Source of the DNA: Bin5 sp022821545
GTDB taxonomy: Bacteria > Chloroflexota > Anaerolineae > Caldilineales > Caldilineaceae
Reading direction: 5' to 3'
DNA: 64,000 bases
Assembly: GCA_963664085.2 (NCBI GenBank)
Contig: CAXXLO010000002.1
Location: 1,178,001 to 1,242,000 of the forward strand
A model generated the notes under the pieces. The model was not told the DNA's origin. It made no database searches and worked only from the letters and a program-made list of their open reading frames with translations. Position 1 is the stretch's first letter, and the number at the start of each line of letters is the position of its first letter. The position numbers were made by a program, and so were the translations under genes. This document shows, piece by piece, positions 53,105 to 63,262 of the stretch.

Positions 53105-55267
53105 CTATTCATACCAGCCGGAGCCAATCAGCAGTCCGTCGTGGCGCACGGTCCAGGAGTGCTTGGTCTGCTCGGCGCCGGTGGCAGGATTGAGGAACAC
53201 ATAATGTACCCACAATCCCTCCTCGGTCGCTTCCAGCATGTCGGTGCCGAAATGATAGCCGGTGGAGTCCAGGCCCAGATCTTCCTTCAAGTCCTGGCCC
53301 AGCAGATCCGGGTTGGCGTGGGCGATTAACAGATCATTCTCGTCGAAGATGTAGACATACCATTCCCCATCCACGCTTTCCGGTGTGTTGTAAAAGGTCA
53401 CGGTTTCTTCCCGCCCATACGCCTTGTAGTACCGAAGCGCGCGATCGACCATGGCGACGGTATATTCGGCCGGTTGCGCCTTGGTAACGGCCAAGGCCAG
53501 ACTGGGCATAACCTGGTACCAGCCGGAACCGAACAGCAGTCCATCCCGCCTGACCACCCAGGAATGTTTGTACTCCTGATTGCCGGTGGCAAGGTTTTGG
53601 AAGAGATAGTCTACCCACAGTCCCTCTTCGGTCGCGGTAAGCATCAGGTCGCCAAAGCGGTAACCGGTAACATCTACCCCCAGGTCACCCTTCAGGTCCA
53701 TGCCAAGCAGATCGGGGTTGGCGTGGGCGATCAACTGGTCACTCTCATCGAAGATAAAGACATACCACTCGCCGTCCACACTTTCCGGCGTGTTGTAGTA
53801 GTCGACTGTCGCCTCTCGCCCCTCGGCCTCATAACGCTGCAAGGCCTGCTCTACCATAGCCACCGTGTAGCCCGAACGGTCCGCCTTGGTCGTGCCCAGC
53901 TTCAGTCCGGGCACAATCTGGTACCAACCTGAGCCGAAGATAAGGCCGTCATGGCGGACAACCCAAGTATGCTTGTACTCATGGTTGCCTGTGGCGGGAT
54001 TGAGAAAGAAGTAGTCGACCCAGAGGCCGTCCTCGTTGACGCTGTGCATGAGTTCACCGTAATTGTAGCCGGTGATATCGACGCCGAGCTCGCCAATTTC
54101 GTCGCCCCTGGAATACTGTCCGCGCACCTCCTCTCTGGGATGGCCGATGACTATGTCGGTTTCGTCGATGGCGAAGGCGTACCATTCGCCGTCAAGATTT
54201 TCGGGCGAGTTGAGGTATTCGATGGCGGCGTCGCGTCCCTCGGTTTGATAGCGCTGAATGGCCTGCTCAACAAGATGGACGGCGTAGCCTGGGCGATCGG
54301 CCTTGGAGGGGGCGCTGCGGGAGAGGTCGGGCAGAATTTGATACCAGCCGGAGGCGAAGATCAGTCCGTCGTGTTTAACGACCCAGGAATGTTTGTACTC
54401 CTGGGTACCAGTAGCAGGGTTGAGGAAGATATAATCGACCCACTTTCCTTCCTCGGTGGCGCTGGCTATCGCTTCACCATGCCGGTAGCCGGTGATATCC
54501 ACACCCAGAGGGCCCAGCAGGCTTTCTCCCAAGAAGTCGGGATTGGGGGTGGCAATAATCTCATTGTTCTCATCTGCGATGAAGACATACCACTCGCCGT
54601 CCGCGTTTTCCGGGGAGTTGTAGTAGTCAATCGTCGCCTCCCGACCCTCTATGTCGTAACGCTGAATGGCCTGCTCCACCAGATGGACCGGATAGCCTGC
54701 CCGGTTCGCCTTGGTGGCAGTGGCGAGCTTGGAGAAGTCTGGCAGAATCTGATACCAGCCGGAGCCAAAGATCAACCCATCGTGGCGCACGACCCAAGTA
54801 TGCTTGTACTCCAGATTGCTGGTGTCGGTGGCATAATTGAGGGACATGTAATTGACCCACTTCCCCTCCTCGGTGACGCTGGCTATCGCTTCGCCTTGTC
54901 GATAGCCAGTGATATCCACACCCATCGGGCCCAGCAGGCTTTCTCCCAGAAAGTCGGGATTGGGGTGGGCAATAATGTCATTGTTCTCATCTGCGATGAA
55001 GACATACCATTCGCCGTCCACGCTCTCCGAGGAGTTGTAGTAGTCTACCGTCGCCTCCCGCCCCTTGGCGTCATAGAGCTGCAGGGCTTTCTCGACCATG
55101 GCCACGGTGTAGCCAGGAAGATCCGCCTTGGTAACCTGCCTGCTTGACTTGGTGACGGCACCATCCATTTGCGAATGGGGCGGCATGTAGTGATAACAGC
55201 CGGACACAAACACGGTGGCGGCTATCAGCACAGTTGCCAGTTTACTCAGTAACATTCGATTGCGCAT
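53105..55267 (-). CDS. Lipoprotein with five tandem Cache-like sensor repeats
   Basis: A 720-aa exported lipoprotein. The start ATG 55267 (AGGAG seven bases upstream) leads into a signal peptide ending in VSGC. The rest is five consecutive ~130-residue units, each with the same skeleton: (V/A)xxVExAxxxYxxxGREA, WYVFIxDExxxxIAHxNPD, GVDITGYxxGE, EEGxWVxYxFLNPATG and EYKHxWVVRHDGLIFGSGWY. This is the Cache-type extracellular ligand-binding fold. No membrane helix, kinase, methyl-accepting or cyclase domain follows. It may collect or present a small ligand at the cell surface. Confidence 0.8.
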   Translation of the reverse strand: MRNRMLLSKLATVLIAATVFVSGCYHYMPPHSQMDGAVTKSSRQVTKADLPGYTVAMVEKALQLYDAKGREATVDYYNSSESVDGEWYVFIADENNDIIAHPNPDFLGESLLGPMGVDITGYRQGEAIASVTEEGKWVNYMSLNYATDTSNLEYKHTWVVRHDGLIFGSGWYQILPDFSKLATATKANRAGYPVHLVEQAIQRYDIEGREATIDYYNSPENADGEWYVFIADENNEIIATPNPDFLGESLLGPLGVDITGYRHGEAIASATEEGKWVDYIFLNPATGTQEYKHSWVVKHDGLIFASGWYQILPDLSRSAPSKADRPGYAVHLVEQAIQRYQTEGRDAAIEYLNSPENLDGEWYAFAIDETDIVIGHPREEVRGQYSRGDEIGELGVDITGYNYGELMHSVNEDGLWVDYFFLNPATGNHEYKHTWVVRHDGLIFGSGWYQIVPGLKLGTTKADRSGYTVAMVEQALQRYEAEGREATVDYYNTPESVDGEWYVFIFDESDQLIAHANPDLLGMDLKGDLGVDVTGYRFGDLMLTATEEGLWVDYLFQNLATGNQEYKHSWVVRRDGLLFGSGWYQVMPSLALAVTKAQPAEYTVAMVDRALRYYKAYGREETVTFYNTPESVDGEWYVYIFDENDLLIAHANPDLLGQDLKEDLGLDSTGYHFGTDMLEATEEGLWVHYVFLNPATGAEQTKHSWTVRHDGLLIGSGWYE

Positions 55268-55629
<362 letters not shown>

Positions 55630-55917
55630 GGATATTAGAATTCAACTATAGCACAACGCAGTTTCAGTCACAAATTCCGGCAGGACGGCGCAGTCTTGCC
55701 GCAGGGACACAGGTGGAGGTCGCTGGCGTACCATCTGACCACGCTCGTTGACTGAATCGCTACCGTTCCGCTATATGCGCGCCTATGCTGTGCCCGTGCC
55801 ATTCTGATGTATAATGACAAGACCTCTGTGATGAGTGGAAAACGGCTCGTGGATGGCAGCCCCACTAACCACGATTCACTTTTCACGACAGCGTCCAGCT
55901 AAACGATGGAGAGCACA

Positions 55918-56868
55918 ATGAAAGTTCTGATAACAGGACAGTGGGTCATGAGATTTGTGGATGGCTTCCGGGAGGACTTTCCGCAGGTGGAGTTTGTGTT
56001 TGCGGATACGGCCGAAGAGATCGCGGCGAAGGCCACCGACGCGGAAGCCGCCTTCGGCCCGATGAACAGCAGCCAGCTGCAAGCTGCGCCGAACGTGCGC
56101 TGGATCCAGTCGCCCAGCGCAGGCGTGGAATGGATGCGCAACGCGCCGGAGCTGGCAGAGCGGGATATTACCATCTGCAATACGCGGGGAGCGCACGCCG
56201 CCACGATTGCAGAGCATACGATGGGTATGCTGGTATTCCTCACGCGCCAGTTCGGTCCCCTCTATAAAGCGCAACAGCGGCACGAGTGGGGCGTTCCCGA
56301 TGGCGCGCGGCTGGTCGGTCTCGTCGGTCTGAAGATGGGCATCGTCGGCCTGGGGAATATCGGCCGGCAGATCGCGAAGCGGGCCGCGGCTTTCGAGATG
56401 GATGTCATCGCAGTCGACGTCAATCCGATGGAGAAGCCCGACTATGTCTCCGACCTGCAGCTGATGGCCGGCATGCCGGCGCTGCTACGGGGGTCGGACG
56501 TGGTGGTGGTGACGGTCCCGATCACCGCCGAGACGCGGGGGATGATCGGGCCGGACGAACTGGCTCTGCTGCAACCGGAGGCCTTTTTCATCGTCATCTC
56601 GCGCGGGGGCATCATTCATGAACCGACTCTGATCCGGATGTTGGAGGAGGGCAAGCTGGCCGGCGCCGCGCTGGATGTGGCCGCCACGGAACCGCTGCCC
56701 GCGGACGATCCGCTGTGGGACGCGCCCAATCTGTTCATCACGCCGCACAGTTCCCCCTCTTCCGTCCAGACTTCGGCCAATGTCGCGAGCATTCTGAAAA
56801 ACAATCTGAACCGCTTTCTGAATGGCGAACCGTTACAGAATACGGTTAGTATCGAACGCGGATTTTAA
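55918..56868 (+). CDS. D-isomer-specific 2-hydroxyacid dehydrogenase
   Basis: A 316-aa NAD-dependent dehydrogenase. The glycine-rich motif is GLGNIGRQ, the substrate arginine is in ISRGGIIHEP, the glutamate in AATEPLP and the catalytic histidine in FITPHSSPSS. GGAG precedes ATG 55918 by seven bases; an in-frame ATG at 55906 is less well placed. It is followed by a TPP-dependent enzyme and a Gfo/Idh oxidoreductase on the same strand. Confidence 0.87.
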   Translation: MKVLITGQWVMRFVDGFREDFPQVEFVFADTAEEIAAKATDAEAAFGPMNSSQLQAAPNVRWIQSPSAGVEWMRNAPELAERDITICNTRGAHAATIAEHTMGMLVFLTRQFGPLYKAQQRHEWGVPDGARLVGLVGLKMGIVGLGNIGRQIAKRAAAFEMDVIAVDVNPMEKPDYVSDLQLMAGMPALLRGSDVVVVTVPITAETRGMIGPDELALLQPEAFFIVISRGGIIHEPTLIRMLEEGKLAGAALDVAATEPLPADDPLWDAPNLFITPHSSPSSVQTSANVASILKNNLNRFLNGEPLQNTVSIERGF

Positions 56869-56903
56869 TGGATGCCTACAGCGAAAACGCGCCTTCCCTT
56901 TAT

Positions 56904-56947
56904 TGTTTGTTGCCCAACTGTTTGTTGCCCAATTGTTTGTTGCCCAT
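56904..56947 (+). repeat. Three-copy 15-bp tandem repeat
   Basis: TGTTTGTTGCCCAA repeats three times with a 15-base period (TGTTTGTTGCCCAAC, ...CAAT, ...CATG) in the gap between the dehydrogenase and the TPP enzyme. No coding role is visible. Confidence 0.8.
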
Positions 56948-57037
56948 GAGTGAACGAGGGCCCCGCGATCTCAGGCTGGAGCCTTTGCGGAACATCCTGG
57001 TATCAGCATGAATCCAAACTTAAGGAGACTATAAAGC

Positions 57038-58672
57038 ATGCAAGTCGTTGACGTAATCGCCCACTGCCTGAAAGAGGAGGGCACCGAGATTCTTTTCGCC
57101 TATCCGGTCAACAACCTCATCGAATCAGCCGCCAAATTGGACATCCGCACCATCATCGTGCGCCAGGAGCGCATCGGTCTGCACATGGCGGACGCCATCA
57201 GCCGCTTGAGTTCGGGTGACAAGATCGGCGTCTTCTGCATGCAGTCCGGCCCCGGTTCTGAAAACGCCTACGGGGGCGTAGCCCAGGCCTTCGGCGATTC
57301 CTCCCCAATCGTCGTCCTGCCCGGCGGCTATGCCCGGCCCATCAACCAGGTGCAACCCAACTTCAACTCCGCCCAGAGCTACGCCCCCGTCACCAAATCG
57401 AGCGAGCAGCTGATCATGCCGGAGATGACGGCGGACGCAATACGGCGGGCGTTCCAGGCGGTGCGCAGCGGCCGACCGCGGCCGGCCCTGGTGGAGACCC
57501 CTGCGGATATTGCCTCTGCCGAGGTCGCGGAATTCAGCTATCAGCCAGTGAAACGGCTGCGCTACGGGCCGGACCCGGCGGATGTGGAACAGGCGGCGGA
57601 TATGCTGGTGAAGGCGCAACGGCCGGTGATCTATGCCGGCCAGGGTGTCCACTACGCCAAAGGATGGGACGCCCTCAAGCAGCTGGCCGAGTTGCTGGAA
57701 GCGCCCGTCACCACCACGCTCAACGGCAAGAGCGCCTTCCCGGAGACACATCCTCTGAGCCTCGGCTCGGCCAACCGCTCCCACACCCGGGCTGTTGGGG
57801 AGTTTCTGAATAACGCCGACCTGATTTTTGGCATCGGCTGCAGTTTCAGCATCACCAGCTTCGGCGTGCGCATGCCGGCAGGCAAGACGATTATCCACGC
57901 CACCCTCGACCCGGCCGACGTCAACAAAGACGTCGTCAGCCAGCACGCTCTTGTCGGCGACGCCGATCTGACACTGCGGGCATTGGTTGCGGCTGTGTCG
58001 GATCGGCTGGGCGGACAGCCGCGCGGCCGCCAGGCCGGCGTCGCCGCCGCGATTGCCGAGATCAATGGCAAGTGGGAGGCCGATTGGGCGGCCAAACTCA
58101 ACAGCGACGAAGCGCCTCTCTCGCCCTACCGGGTGATTCGCGACCTCTATAACAGCGTCGATGTGGCCAACACGATCATCACGCATGATGCCGGCAGCCC
58201 GCGCGATCAGCTCTCGCCCTTCTGGAAATCAGTAACACCGCTCTCCTATATCGGCTGGGGCAAGACCACACAGCTGGGCTACGGCCTGGGCCTGGCGATG
58301 GGCGCAAAGCTGGCCCACCCCGACAAGCTCTGCATCAACGTGTGGGGCGACGCCGCAATCGGCTTCACCGGCATGGACTTCGAAACCGCGGTGCGGGAAC
58401 GCATCCCCATTCTGTCGGTCCTGTTCAACAACTTCTCGATGGCGATCGAGATTCCAATCATGCCGGTCTCTCAAGAGAAGTACGGCGCGACCGATATCTC
58501 CGGCAACTACGCCAAGATGGCCGAGGCGTTCGGCGGCTACGGCGAGAGAATCGAGACGCCGGACCAGATCATCCCCGCGATTGAGCGCGGCATCCGCAAG
58601 ACGGAAGAAGGCGTGCCGGCGCTGCTGGAGTTCATCACCGCGAAGGAGACGGAGATACCGCAACACATGTAA
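57038..58672 (+). CDS. Thiamine diphosphate-dependent enzyme (acetolactate synthase-like)
   Basis: A 544-aa ThDP enzyme of the acetolactate synthase/benzoylformate decarboxylase superfamily. The catalytic glutamate is in RQERIGLHMAD, and the ThDP/Mg motif is GDAAIGFTGMDFETAV with the Asn in LFNNFSM. A Rossmann-like middle domain is present. Substrate and exact reaction are not fixed by sequence; a 2-keto acid is likely, in line with the adjacent hydroxyacid dehydrogenase. AGGAG lies upstream of ATG 57038. Confidence 0.85.
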   Translation: MQVVDVIAHCLKEEGTEILFAYPVNNLIESAAKLDIRTIIVRQERIGLHMADAISRLSSGDKIGVFCMQSGPGSENAYGGVAQAFGDSSPIVVLPGGYARPINQVQPNFNSAQSYAPVTKSSEQLIMPEMTADAIRRAFQAVRSGRPRPALVETPADIASAEVAEFSYQPVKRLRYGPDPADVEQAADMLVKAQRPVIYAGQGVHYAKGWDALKQLAELLEAPVTTTLNGKSAFPETHPLSLGSANRSHTRAVGEFLNNADLIFGIGCSFSITSFGVRMPAGKTIIHATLDPADVNKDVVSQHALVGDADLTLRALVAAVSDRLGGQPRGRQAGVAAAIAEINGKWEADWAAKLNSDEAPLSPYRVIRDLYNSVDVANTIITHDAGSPRDQLSPFWKSVTPLSYIGWGKTTQLGYGLGLAMGAKLAHPDKLCINVWGDAAIGFTGMDFETAVRERIPILSVLFNNFSMAIEIPIMPVSQEKYGATDISGNYAKMAEAFGGYGERIETPDQIIPAIERGIRKTEEGVPALLEFITAKETEIPQHM

Positions 58673-58789
58673 CGGCAGCTGTCAGGGGTTAGCTGTCAGT
58701 GAAGCGTGGATGGCAAATAAGGACAGTGGCAGGTTGCCGGCGTTTTGTGTGCGTACCGGTCACCTGCCAGTGCATTTGAGGACGGACCG

Positions 58790-60061
58790 ATGAGCCAGAA
58801 CAGTGAACGAGTTCCCATCTGTGTGGTCGGGTGCGGCGGCATGGGCCACCGCCACACAATCGCATACCACACGCTGGAAGAGACCGGCATGTCGAATGTG
58901 GAGTTGATGGCGGTCTGCGACATCAACCGCGACAATGCCGAACGCATCGCAGGCGAGGTGGAGCGCCTGTTTGGCCGCAAGCCGCTGATCTTCACCGATC
59001 TGGATCGCATGCTGGCCAGCCCGGATATCGCCGCCGTCGACGTGGTTACCGACGGCTCCAGCCACCACGAAATCGCAACTGCGGCGCTGGCGGCCGGAAA
59101 ACACGCCCTCGTGGAAAAGCCCCTGGGCATCACCATAAGGGCCTGCCGCCGCATCATCGACGCGGCCGAACGCAGCGGCGCCGTGCTGGCGACCGCCGAA
59201 AACTACCGCCGCGATCCGGTCAACCGAATGGTGCGTGCCGTGATCGACGCCGGACTCCTAGACGACCCTTTACTGATGATCCAGACATCGCTCGGCGGCA
59301 ACGATCTGATGGCCGCCACGCCCTGGCGGCATCTGAAGGAAAAAGGGGCCATCGGCTTGGACATGGGCGTTCATTACGCCGATATCATCCGCTACTATCT
59401 CGGCGAATACGCGCGCATCTTCGGGCGGGGGCTGATCGTGGAGCCGGTCCGCCGGCGTCCTGTCGCCGAAAATCACCCGCTGATCTCTTACCGGGAGCAG
59501 ACGCCCACCTACCCGGAAACGATCGCGGCCACCGGCGAGGATTCGATCCTCGCTCAGTATGTGATGCGGTCGGGCGCGACGGTGCAGTTCTCACACCTGG
59601 GCGGGGGCAGAGGTAGCAGCCGTTTTGAACGCAGTGTTCACGGCCGCCGCGGCGCGCTGGACATTCCCCGGGACCGGACGGGCGGTTCAGTCCGGCTGCG
59701 GCTGGAGGAACGGATGCTGGAGGGCAAGGAGATCCTGGGTCTGCTGCCCGACTTCTCACTGAACGCCATCACCGCCCGGCTGTTCGGCGACGACGGCGTT
59801 GTCTATGACTTGCCCGACGTACCCCACGCCGAGATGGCGCTGGACGCCAGGCTGCTTGCAATCGAATATCACGACTTCGCTGAGGCCGTTCTGCACGGAC
59901 GGGCGCCGGAGGTCGACGGCCGTGACGGCATGATCGCGGTGGCTGCCATTCTGGGCGCCTACGAATCCGCGGCTGTCGGGCGTGCCGTCGATCTTGAGGA
60001 GTTGTTGTCGGGCGCAGTGCGGACCTACCAGGAGGAAATCGACGACGCGCTGGGGCTGTAA
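58790..60061 (+). CDS. Gfo/Idh/MocA-family oxidoreductase
   Basis: A 423-aa NAD(P)-dependent sugar or inositol-type dehydrogenase. The N-terminal Rossmann motif is VVGCGGMGHRH, followed by the conserved lysine of VEKPLGIT and the C-terminal substrate-binding domain with GVHYADIIRYY. ATG 58790 is chosen from homology; the upstream codons do not align. It sits 117 bases after the ThDP enzyme and may be co-transcribed. Confidence 0.87.
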   Translation: MSQNSERVPICVVGCGGMGHRHTIAYHTLEETGMSNVELMAVCDINRDNAERIAGEVERLFGRKPLIFTDLDRMLASPDIAAVDVVTDGSSHHEIATAALAAGKHALVEKPLGITIRACRRIIDAAERSGAVLATAENYRRDPVNRMVRAVIDAGLLDDPLLMIQTSLGGNDLMAATPWRHLKEKGAIGLDMGVHYADIIRYYLGEYARIFGRGLIVEPVRRRPVAENHPLISYREQTPTYPETIAATGEDSILAQYVMRSGATVQFSHLGGGRGSSRFERSVHGRRGALDIPRDRTGGSVRLRLEERMLEGKEILGLLPDFSLNAITARLFGDDGVVYDLPDVPHAEMALDARLLAIEYHDFAEAVLHGRAPEVDGRDGMIAVAAILGAYESAAVGRAVDLEELLSGAVRTYQEEIDDALGL

Positions 60062-60096
60062 TGCAAACGGGGCGGCCTTTCGCCGCTTCACGACTG

Positions 60097-60963
60097 CTAC
60101 TCGCGCTGTGTTGCCAGAGGATTCGGCGAGACGACTTCGAGAAGCATCGGATCTCCGGGGACATCCACCAGCCAGCCGGCCACCCATCCCAGCTCCTCTT
60201 CTGCTGAGAAAGCGTCGGTCTTCGCTACGTAGAACCAGCCGCTGTCATTCGTCCGGCCGAGCAGGCGCAGTCGTTCGTCAGGCGGGATTAGCCCCAGCGA
60301 TTCGTAGGTCTGACCGGGCCCCCGGCGGAGATTCAACACAGCAGAGGAACGGGCATAGAGGGGGGCGCCTTCTGCGGCGGCGGGCGTCGCCGCAGAAGTG
60401 TCAGTGATGACACCCACCGCCGGTTCTCCGGCTGCAGCAGCAGTCGGCGACTGCTGCTGGGCCCTGACGGCCCGTTCTTCCTCCAGGCGCAGCGCGACCC
60501 GCGCCTCCACGGTCGCCTCTAGCGCGGCGGTGGCGGCGTATTGAGGCTGATTCTTGACCCACTCTTCGGTCAGGCGCAGCGCGACCCGCGCCTCCACGGT
60601 CGCCTCTTGTGCGATGGTGGGCGTCCTCTGAGAGCGAATCGCCAGCGCAGAGAGCGCAACAAATGTGATGATCAGGGGAACGGCCGCTGCGCCCAGCCAG
60701 ACAAATCGCCGGGTCCTGTTTACAGGCGCAGGGATCTCGATGATGACTTCCGGTCTCAACACCGGCATCTGACGCCGGTGGGGCACGAGCGCGTTCGGTT
60801 CATGCCCTTCTGCTTCCCGGCTTGCGCCTGTGTATGTCCTGCCCGTGTCAGCAGAATTCGGTCCGGTGGAGGAGGGCGCTCCCTGAATCCTGCCGCCATC
60901 GTCAGCGGGGTTTGTCGCATCTCCTCCTTCTCTGGAGGAGCGCGGCCTGTTGTGGTTAATCAC
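60097..60963 (-). CDS. Membrane-anchored SH3-domain protein
   Basis: A 288-aa protein. A variable N-terminal region is followed by one membrane segment (FVWLGAAAVPLIITFVALSALAI), a stalk with two copies of EATVEARVALRL and a C-terminal bacterial SH3-like domain (LNLRRGPGQTYESLG, GWVAGWLV). It is probably surface-exposed, with a role in cell wall or ligand contact, but nothing defines it. The stalk repeat is exact at DNA level (37 bp). Confidence 0.7.
   Translation of the reverse strand: MINHNRPRSSREGGDATNPADDGGRIQGAPSSTGPNSADTGRTYTGASREAEGHEPNALVPHRRQMPVLRPEVIIEIPAPVNRTRRFVWLGAAAVPLIITFVALSALAIRSQRTPTIAQEATVEARVALRLTEEWVKNQPQYAATAALEATVEARVALRLEEERAVRAQQQSPTAAAAGEPAVGVITDTSAATPAAAEGAPLYARSSAVLNLRRGPGQTYESLGLIPPDERLRLLGRTNDSGWFYVAKTDAFSAEEELGWVAGWLVDVPGDPMLLEVVSPNPLATQRE
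60484..60607 (-). repeat. Exact 37-bp repeat pair in the SH3 gene
   Basis: The same 37 bases (beginning CAGGCGCAGCGCGACCCGC) occur at 60484-60520 and 60571-60607, 87 bases apart in frame. They encode EATVEARVALRL twice. Confidence 0.85.
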
Positions 60964-61252
60964 TTTTGCAACGAAGATCAGATAAACTGGATCGCATATC
61001 GACGGCGGTTGTCGACTCCGACGGTTCCGACAGGCAAGGGCGGGCTATGTGACCCGGTATTTGAGTGTATCACATGCACTACCGCTTCGCTATACCAAAG
61101 CTGAGAACAGGAGCCCCTGCTGCGCAGCGTGACGACGCCGTGACCTTGGCGGCGCCAGGCCCGGATAAGGATGCCGGCCCTGCCTGACACCAGGAGTACG
61201 CACACGGACTACGCAATACGGAAAGAACGAGCTTCATCTTAAAGGAGATCCC
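60964..61252. other. Divergent spacer between the SH3 gene and the isomerase
   Basis: A 289-bp spacer between two divergent genes. No distinct promoter or hairpin could be pinned down. AAAGGAG lies before ATG 61253. Confidence 0.4.
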
Positions 61253-62062
61253 ATGCTTATCTCAATACAGGAAAACCTGTTGCCCGGCGAAACGCTGCAT
61301 GAAAAGCTCGACTGCGCCGAGACCCTGCAGATCGACGGTGTCGAAATTCAGGGCCGGTCGCGACTCTATGACCGCATCAGTGAATACGAGGCCGCCTTCA
61401 ACAATCGCACGGTGCGCATCTCGTCAATTTGCGGCCAGTCCACCTTCGACTGGCTGGACCCGGATCTGGCCAAACGCCAGGCCAGCATCGACGAATCCCG
61501 ACGCAACCTGGAAGCCTGCGGCCATTTCGGCGCCGCCGGGCAGATTGTGCCGCCGATCTTCGGCCCCCCGCGGCTGCCGGACCTTTCCCCGCTCAAGGAT
61601 GCGGTGGCGCTGGAAAAAGAGCTGTTGGTCGAGATCACTCGCGAACTGGCCGCCTTCGCGCACAATCACGGCACGCTGCTGTTGTTAGAGCCTCTCAACC
61701 GCTATGAGCAACACCTGCTGCGGCGGCAGGAGGACGGGGTGGAAATCATCCAGAAGGCAGGGGACCCTCCTGGCGTGGCTCTGCTGACCGATTTCTTCCA
61801 CATGCACATCGAGGAAGTCGACACACCGGCGACGATCCGCGAGATCGGCCGCTACATCGGCCATGTCCACGTGGCTGACAATACGCGTGTCCAGCCGGGC
61901 ATCGGTGACATCAACTGGCGGGCGGGCATTCAGGCCCTGGCCGACATCGATTTCAAGGGCTATCTGACATACGAGTGCCGCGTCGCCGGCGAGCCGCAAG
62001 CCGCCCTGGCGCAGTCGGTCGCCCTGCTGCGGGAAACGATCGCGAACGTCCAAAACGCCTGA
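61253..62062 (+). CDS. Sugar phosphate isomerase/epimerase, TIM barrel
   Basis: A 269-aa TIM-barrel isomerase/epimerase. The middle carries LLLEPLNRYEQ (metal-binding glutamate) and LLTDFFHMHIEE (D and H), and the end HVHVADN and LTYECRVAG (glutamate). It resembles hydroxypyruvate isomerase or tagatose-epimerase-type members. RBS AAAGGAG lies five bases before the start. It is a fourth paralogue of the window and is followed by 393 bases without a gene. Confidence 0.83.
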   Translation: MLISIQENLLPGETLHEKLDCAETLQIDGVEIQGRSRLYDRISEYEAAFNNRTVRISSICGQSTFDWLDPDLAKRQASIDESRRNLEACGHFGAAGQIVPPIFGPPRLPDLSPLKDAVALEKELLVEITRELAAFAHNHGTLLLLEPLNRYEQHLLRRQEDGVEIIQKAGDPPGVALLTDFFHMHIEEVDTPATIREIGRYIGHVHVADNTRVQPGIGDINWRAGIQALADIDFKGYLTYECRVAGEPQAALAQSVALLRETIANVQNA

Positions 62063-62455
62063 TCAGCGGCGCCGCGGTGCTTCAGCATAACTTTACAGAA
62101 AGATCATATCCCAGAGAATTCCGGTTGGTCAATCGATTTCCTGTTCAGAATTCGTCCCGAAATAGGTCTGTTTCGTTGGGAGATCGCTGATCGGCTACAC
62201 TGGTGCGCTGCGATTTTCGGGCCGCAAATCCCCCCAGAAGTCGCAGTAGAATATGTTCTGGGCAATATAAGTACGATCCTTCTACGTATTGCTGGCTGCA
62301 CTGCGGAAACATCCTCCCCAATTCCTCTGCTTCATCTCCAGAATTTCTCCAGCTTTCAGCGATACACTGTAGAGAGTCAAGACGGTGGCTGCGGCTAATT
62401 TCACCGTCTCAGCCAATCTGCATCTTGTCGCATTGTCAGTTCAGGAGACCGAGAT
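62063..62455. other. Spacer upstream of the ABC exporter
   Basis: A 393-bp region with no convincing gene; a 118-codon frame across its end is out of frame with the ATPase and looks spurious. CAGGAGACCG lies just before the ATPase ATG. No promoter is assigned. Confidence 0.4.
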
Positions 62456-63262
62456 ATGACCGATTCGTCAGCGCTGATAGGCATGAAAGAGATAACGAAA
62501 GTCTATCAGATGGGGGAGACAAGCCTGCCCGCGCTGGACGGTGTTTCGCTGTCGATTGACGAGGGAGAGTACGTGGCGATCGTCGGTACCAGCGGCTCCG
62601 GCAAGAGCACGCTGATGAACATTATCGGTCTATTGGACCGCCCCACGGACGGTGTCTATCAGATTCGCGGCCAAAGGGCAGATGACCTGACCGGCAGACA
62701 ACTGGCGGATCTGCGCAACAGCGAGATCGGATTCGTGTTCCAGCAGTTTAACCTGCTGGCGCGTGCATCTGCCTGGCGACAGGTTGAGTTGCCGCTATTC
62801 TACGCCGGTGTTGCACGCAGCGCCTCGCGCCAGCGCGCGCTGGAAGCCCTGGCGCAGGTGGGCTTGGCTGATCGCGCAGACCACAAGCCGGAAGAGCTGT
62901 CGGGTGGCCAGCAGCAGCGGGTGGCGATCGCGCGTGCGCTCGTCAACCGGCCCAGCCTGCTGCTGGCCGATGAACCGACCGGCGCGCTTGACACACGCAC
63001 CGGCGAAGAGGTGATGGCGCTCTTTGAGAATCTGCACGAGAAAGGGCTGACACTTGTCATCATTACACACGACCAGGAGGTCGCCGACCGGGCCCGACGC
63101 GTAATCACTATGCGAGACGGCGCGATCATCTCCGATTCGCGCGGCGGGGCGGCAACTGCTGCGCGCGGCGGCTCCAATGGGTTAAGGGAGCCCGCGCTTG
63201 CGCCGCTGCCGCGGCCTGCCGCATTTGAGCAGATTGAGGAGAAGGTCTATGAAGCTGGTTAG
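62456..63262 (+). CDS. ABC transporter ATP-binding protein (MacB/LolD type)
   Basis: A 268-aa ATPase: Walker A GTSGSGKST, Q-loop in FVFQQFNLL, signature LSGGQQQRVAIARAL, Walker B LLLADEPTGALD and the H-loop IITHD. AGGAG upstream. It overlaps the next gene by 14 bases, a coupled pair of a MacB-like exporter. The C-terminal ~40 residues are a variable tail. Confidence 0.9.
   Translation: MTDSSALIGMKEITKVYQMGETSLPALDGVSLSIDEGEYVAIVGTSGSGKSTLMNIIGLLDRPTDGVYQIRGQRADDLTGRQLADLRNSEIGFVFQQFNLLARASAWRQVELPLFYAGVARSASRQRALEALAQVGLADRADHKPEELSGGQQQRVAIARALVNRPSLLLADEPTGALDTRTGEEVMALFENLHEKGLTLVIITHDQEVADRARRVITMRDGAIISDSRGGAATAARGGSNGLREPALAPLPRPAAFEQIEEKVYEAG

Noticed and set aside
62203..62559. 118-aa open frame before the ABC ATPase
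   Set aside because: It overlaps the ATPase start in another frame and has no recognisable composition or ribosome binding site.
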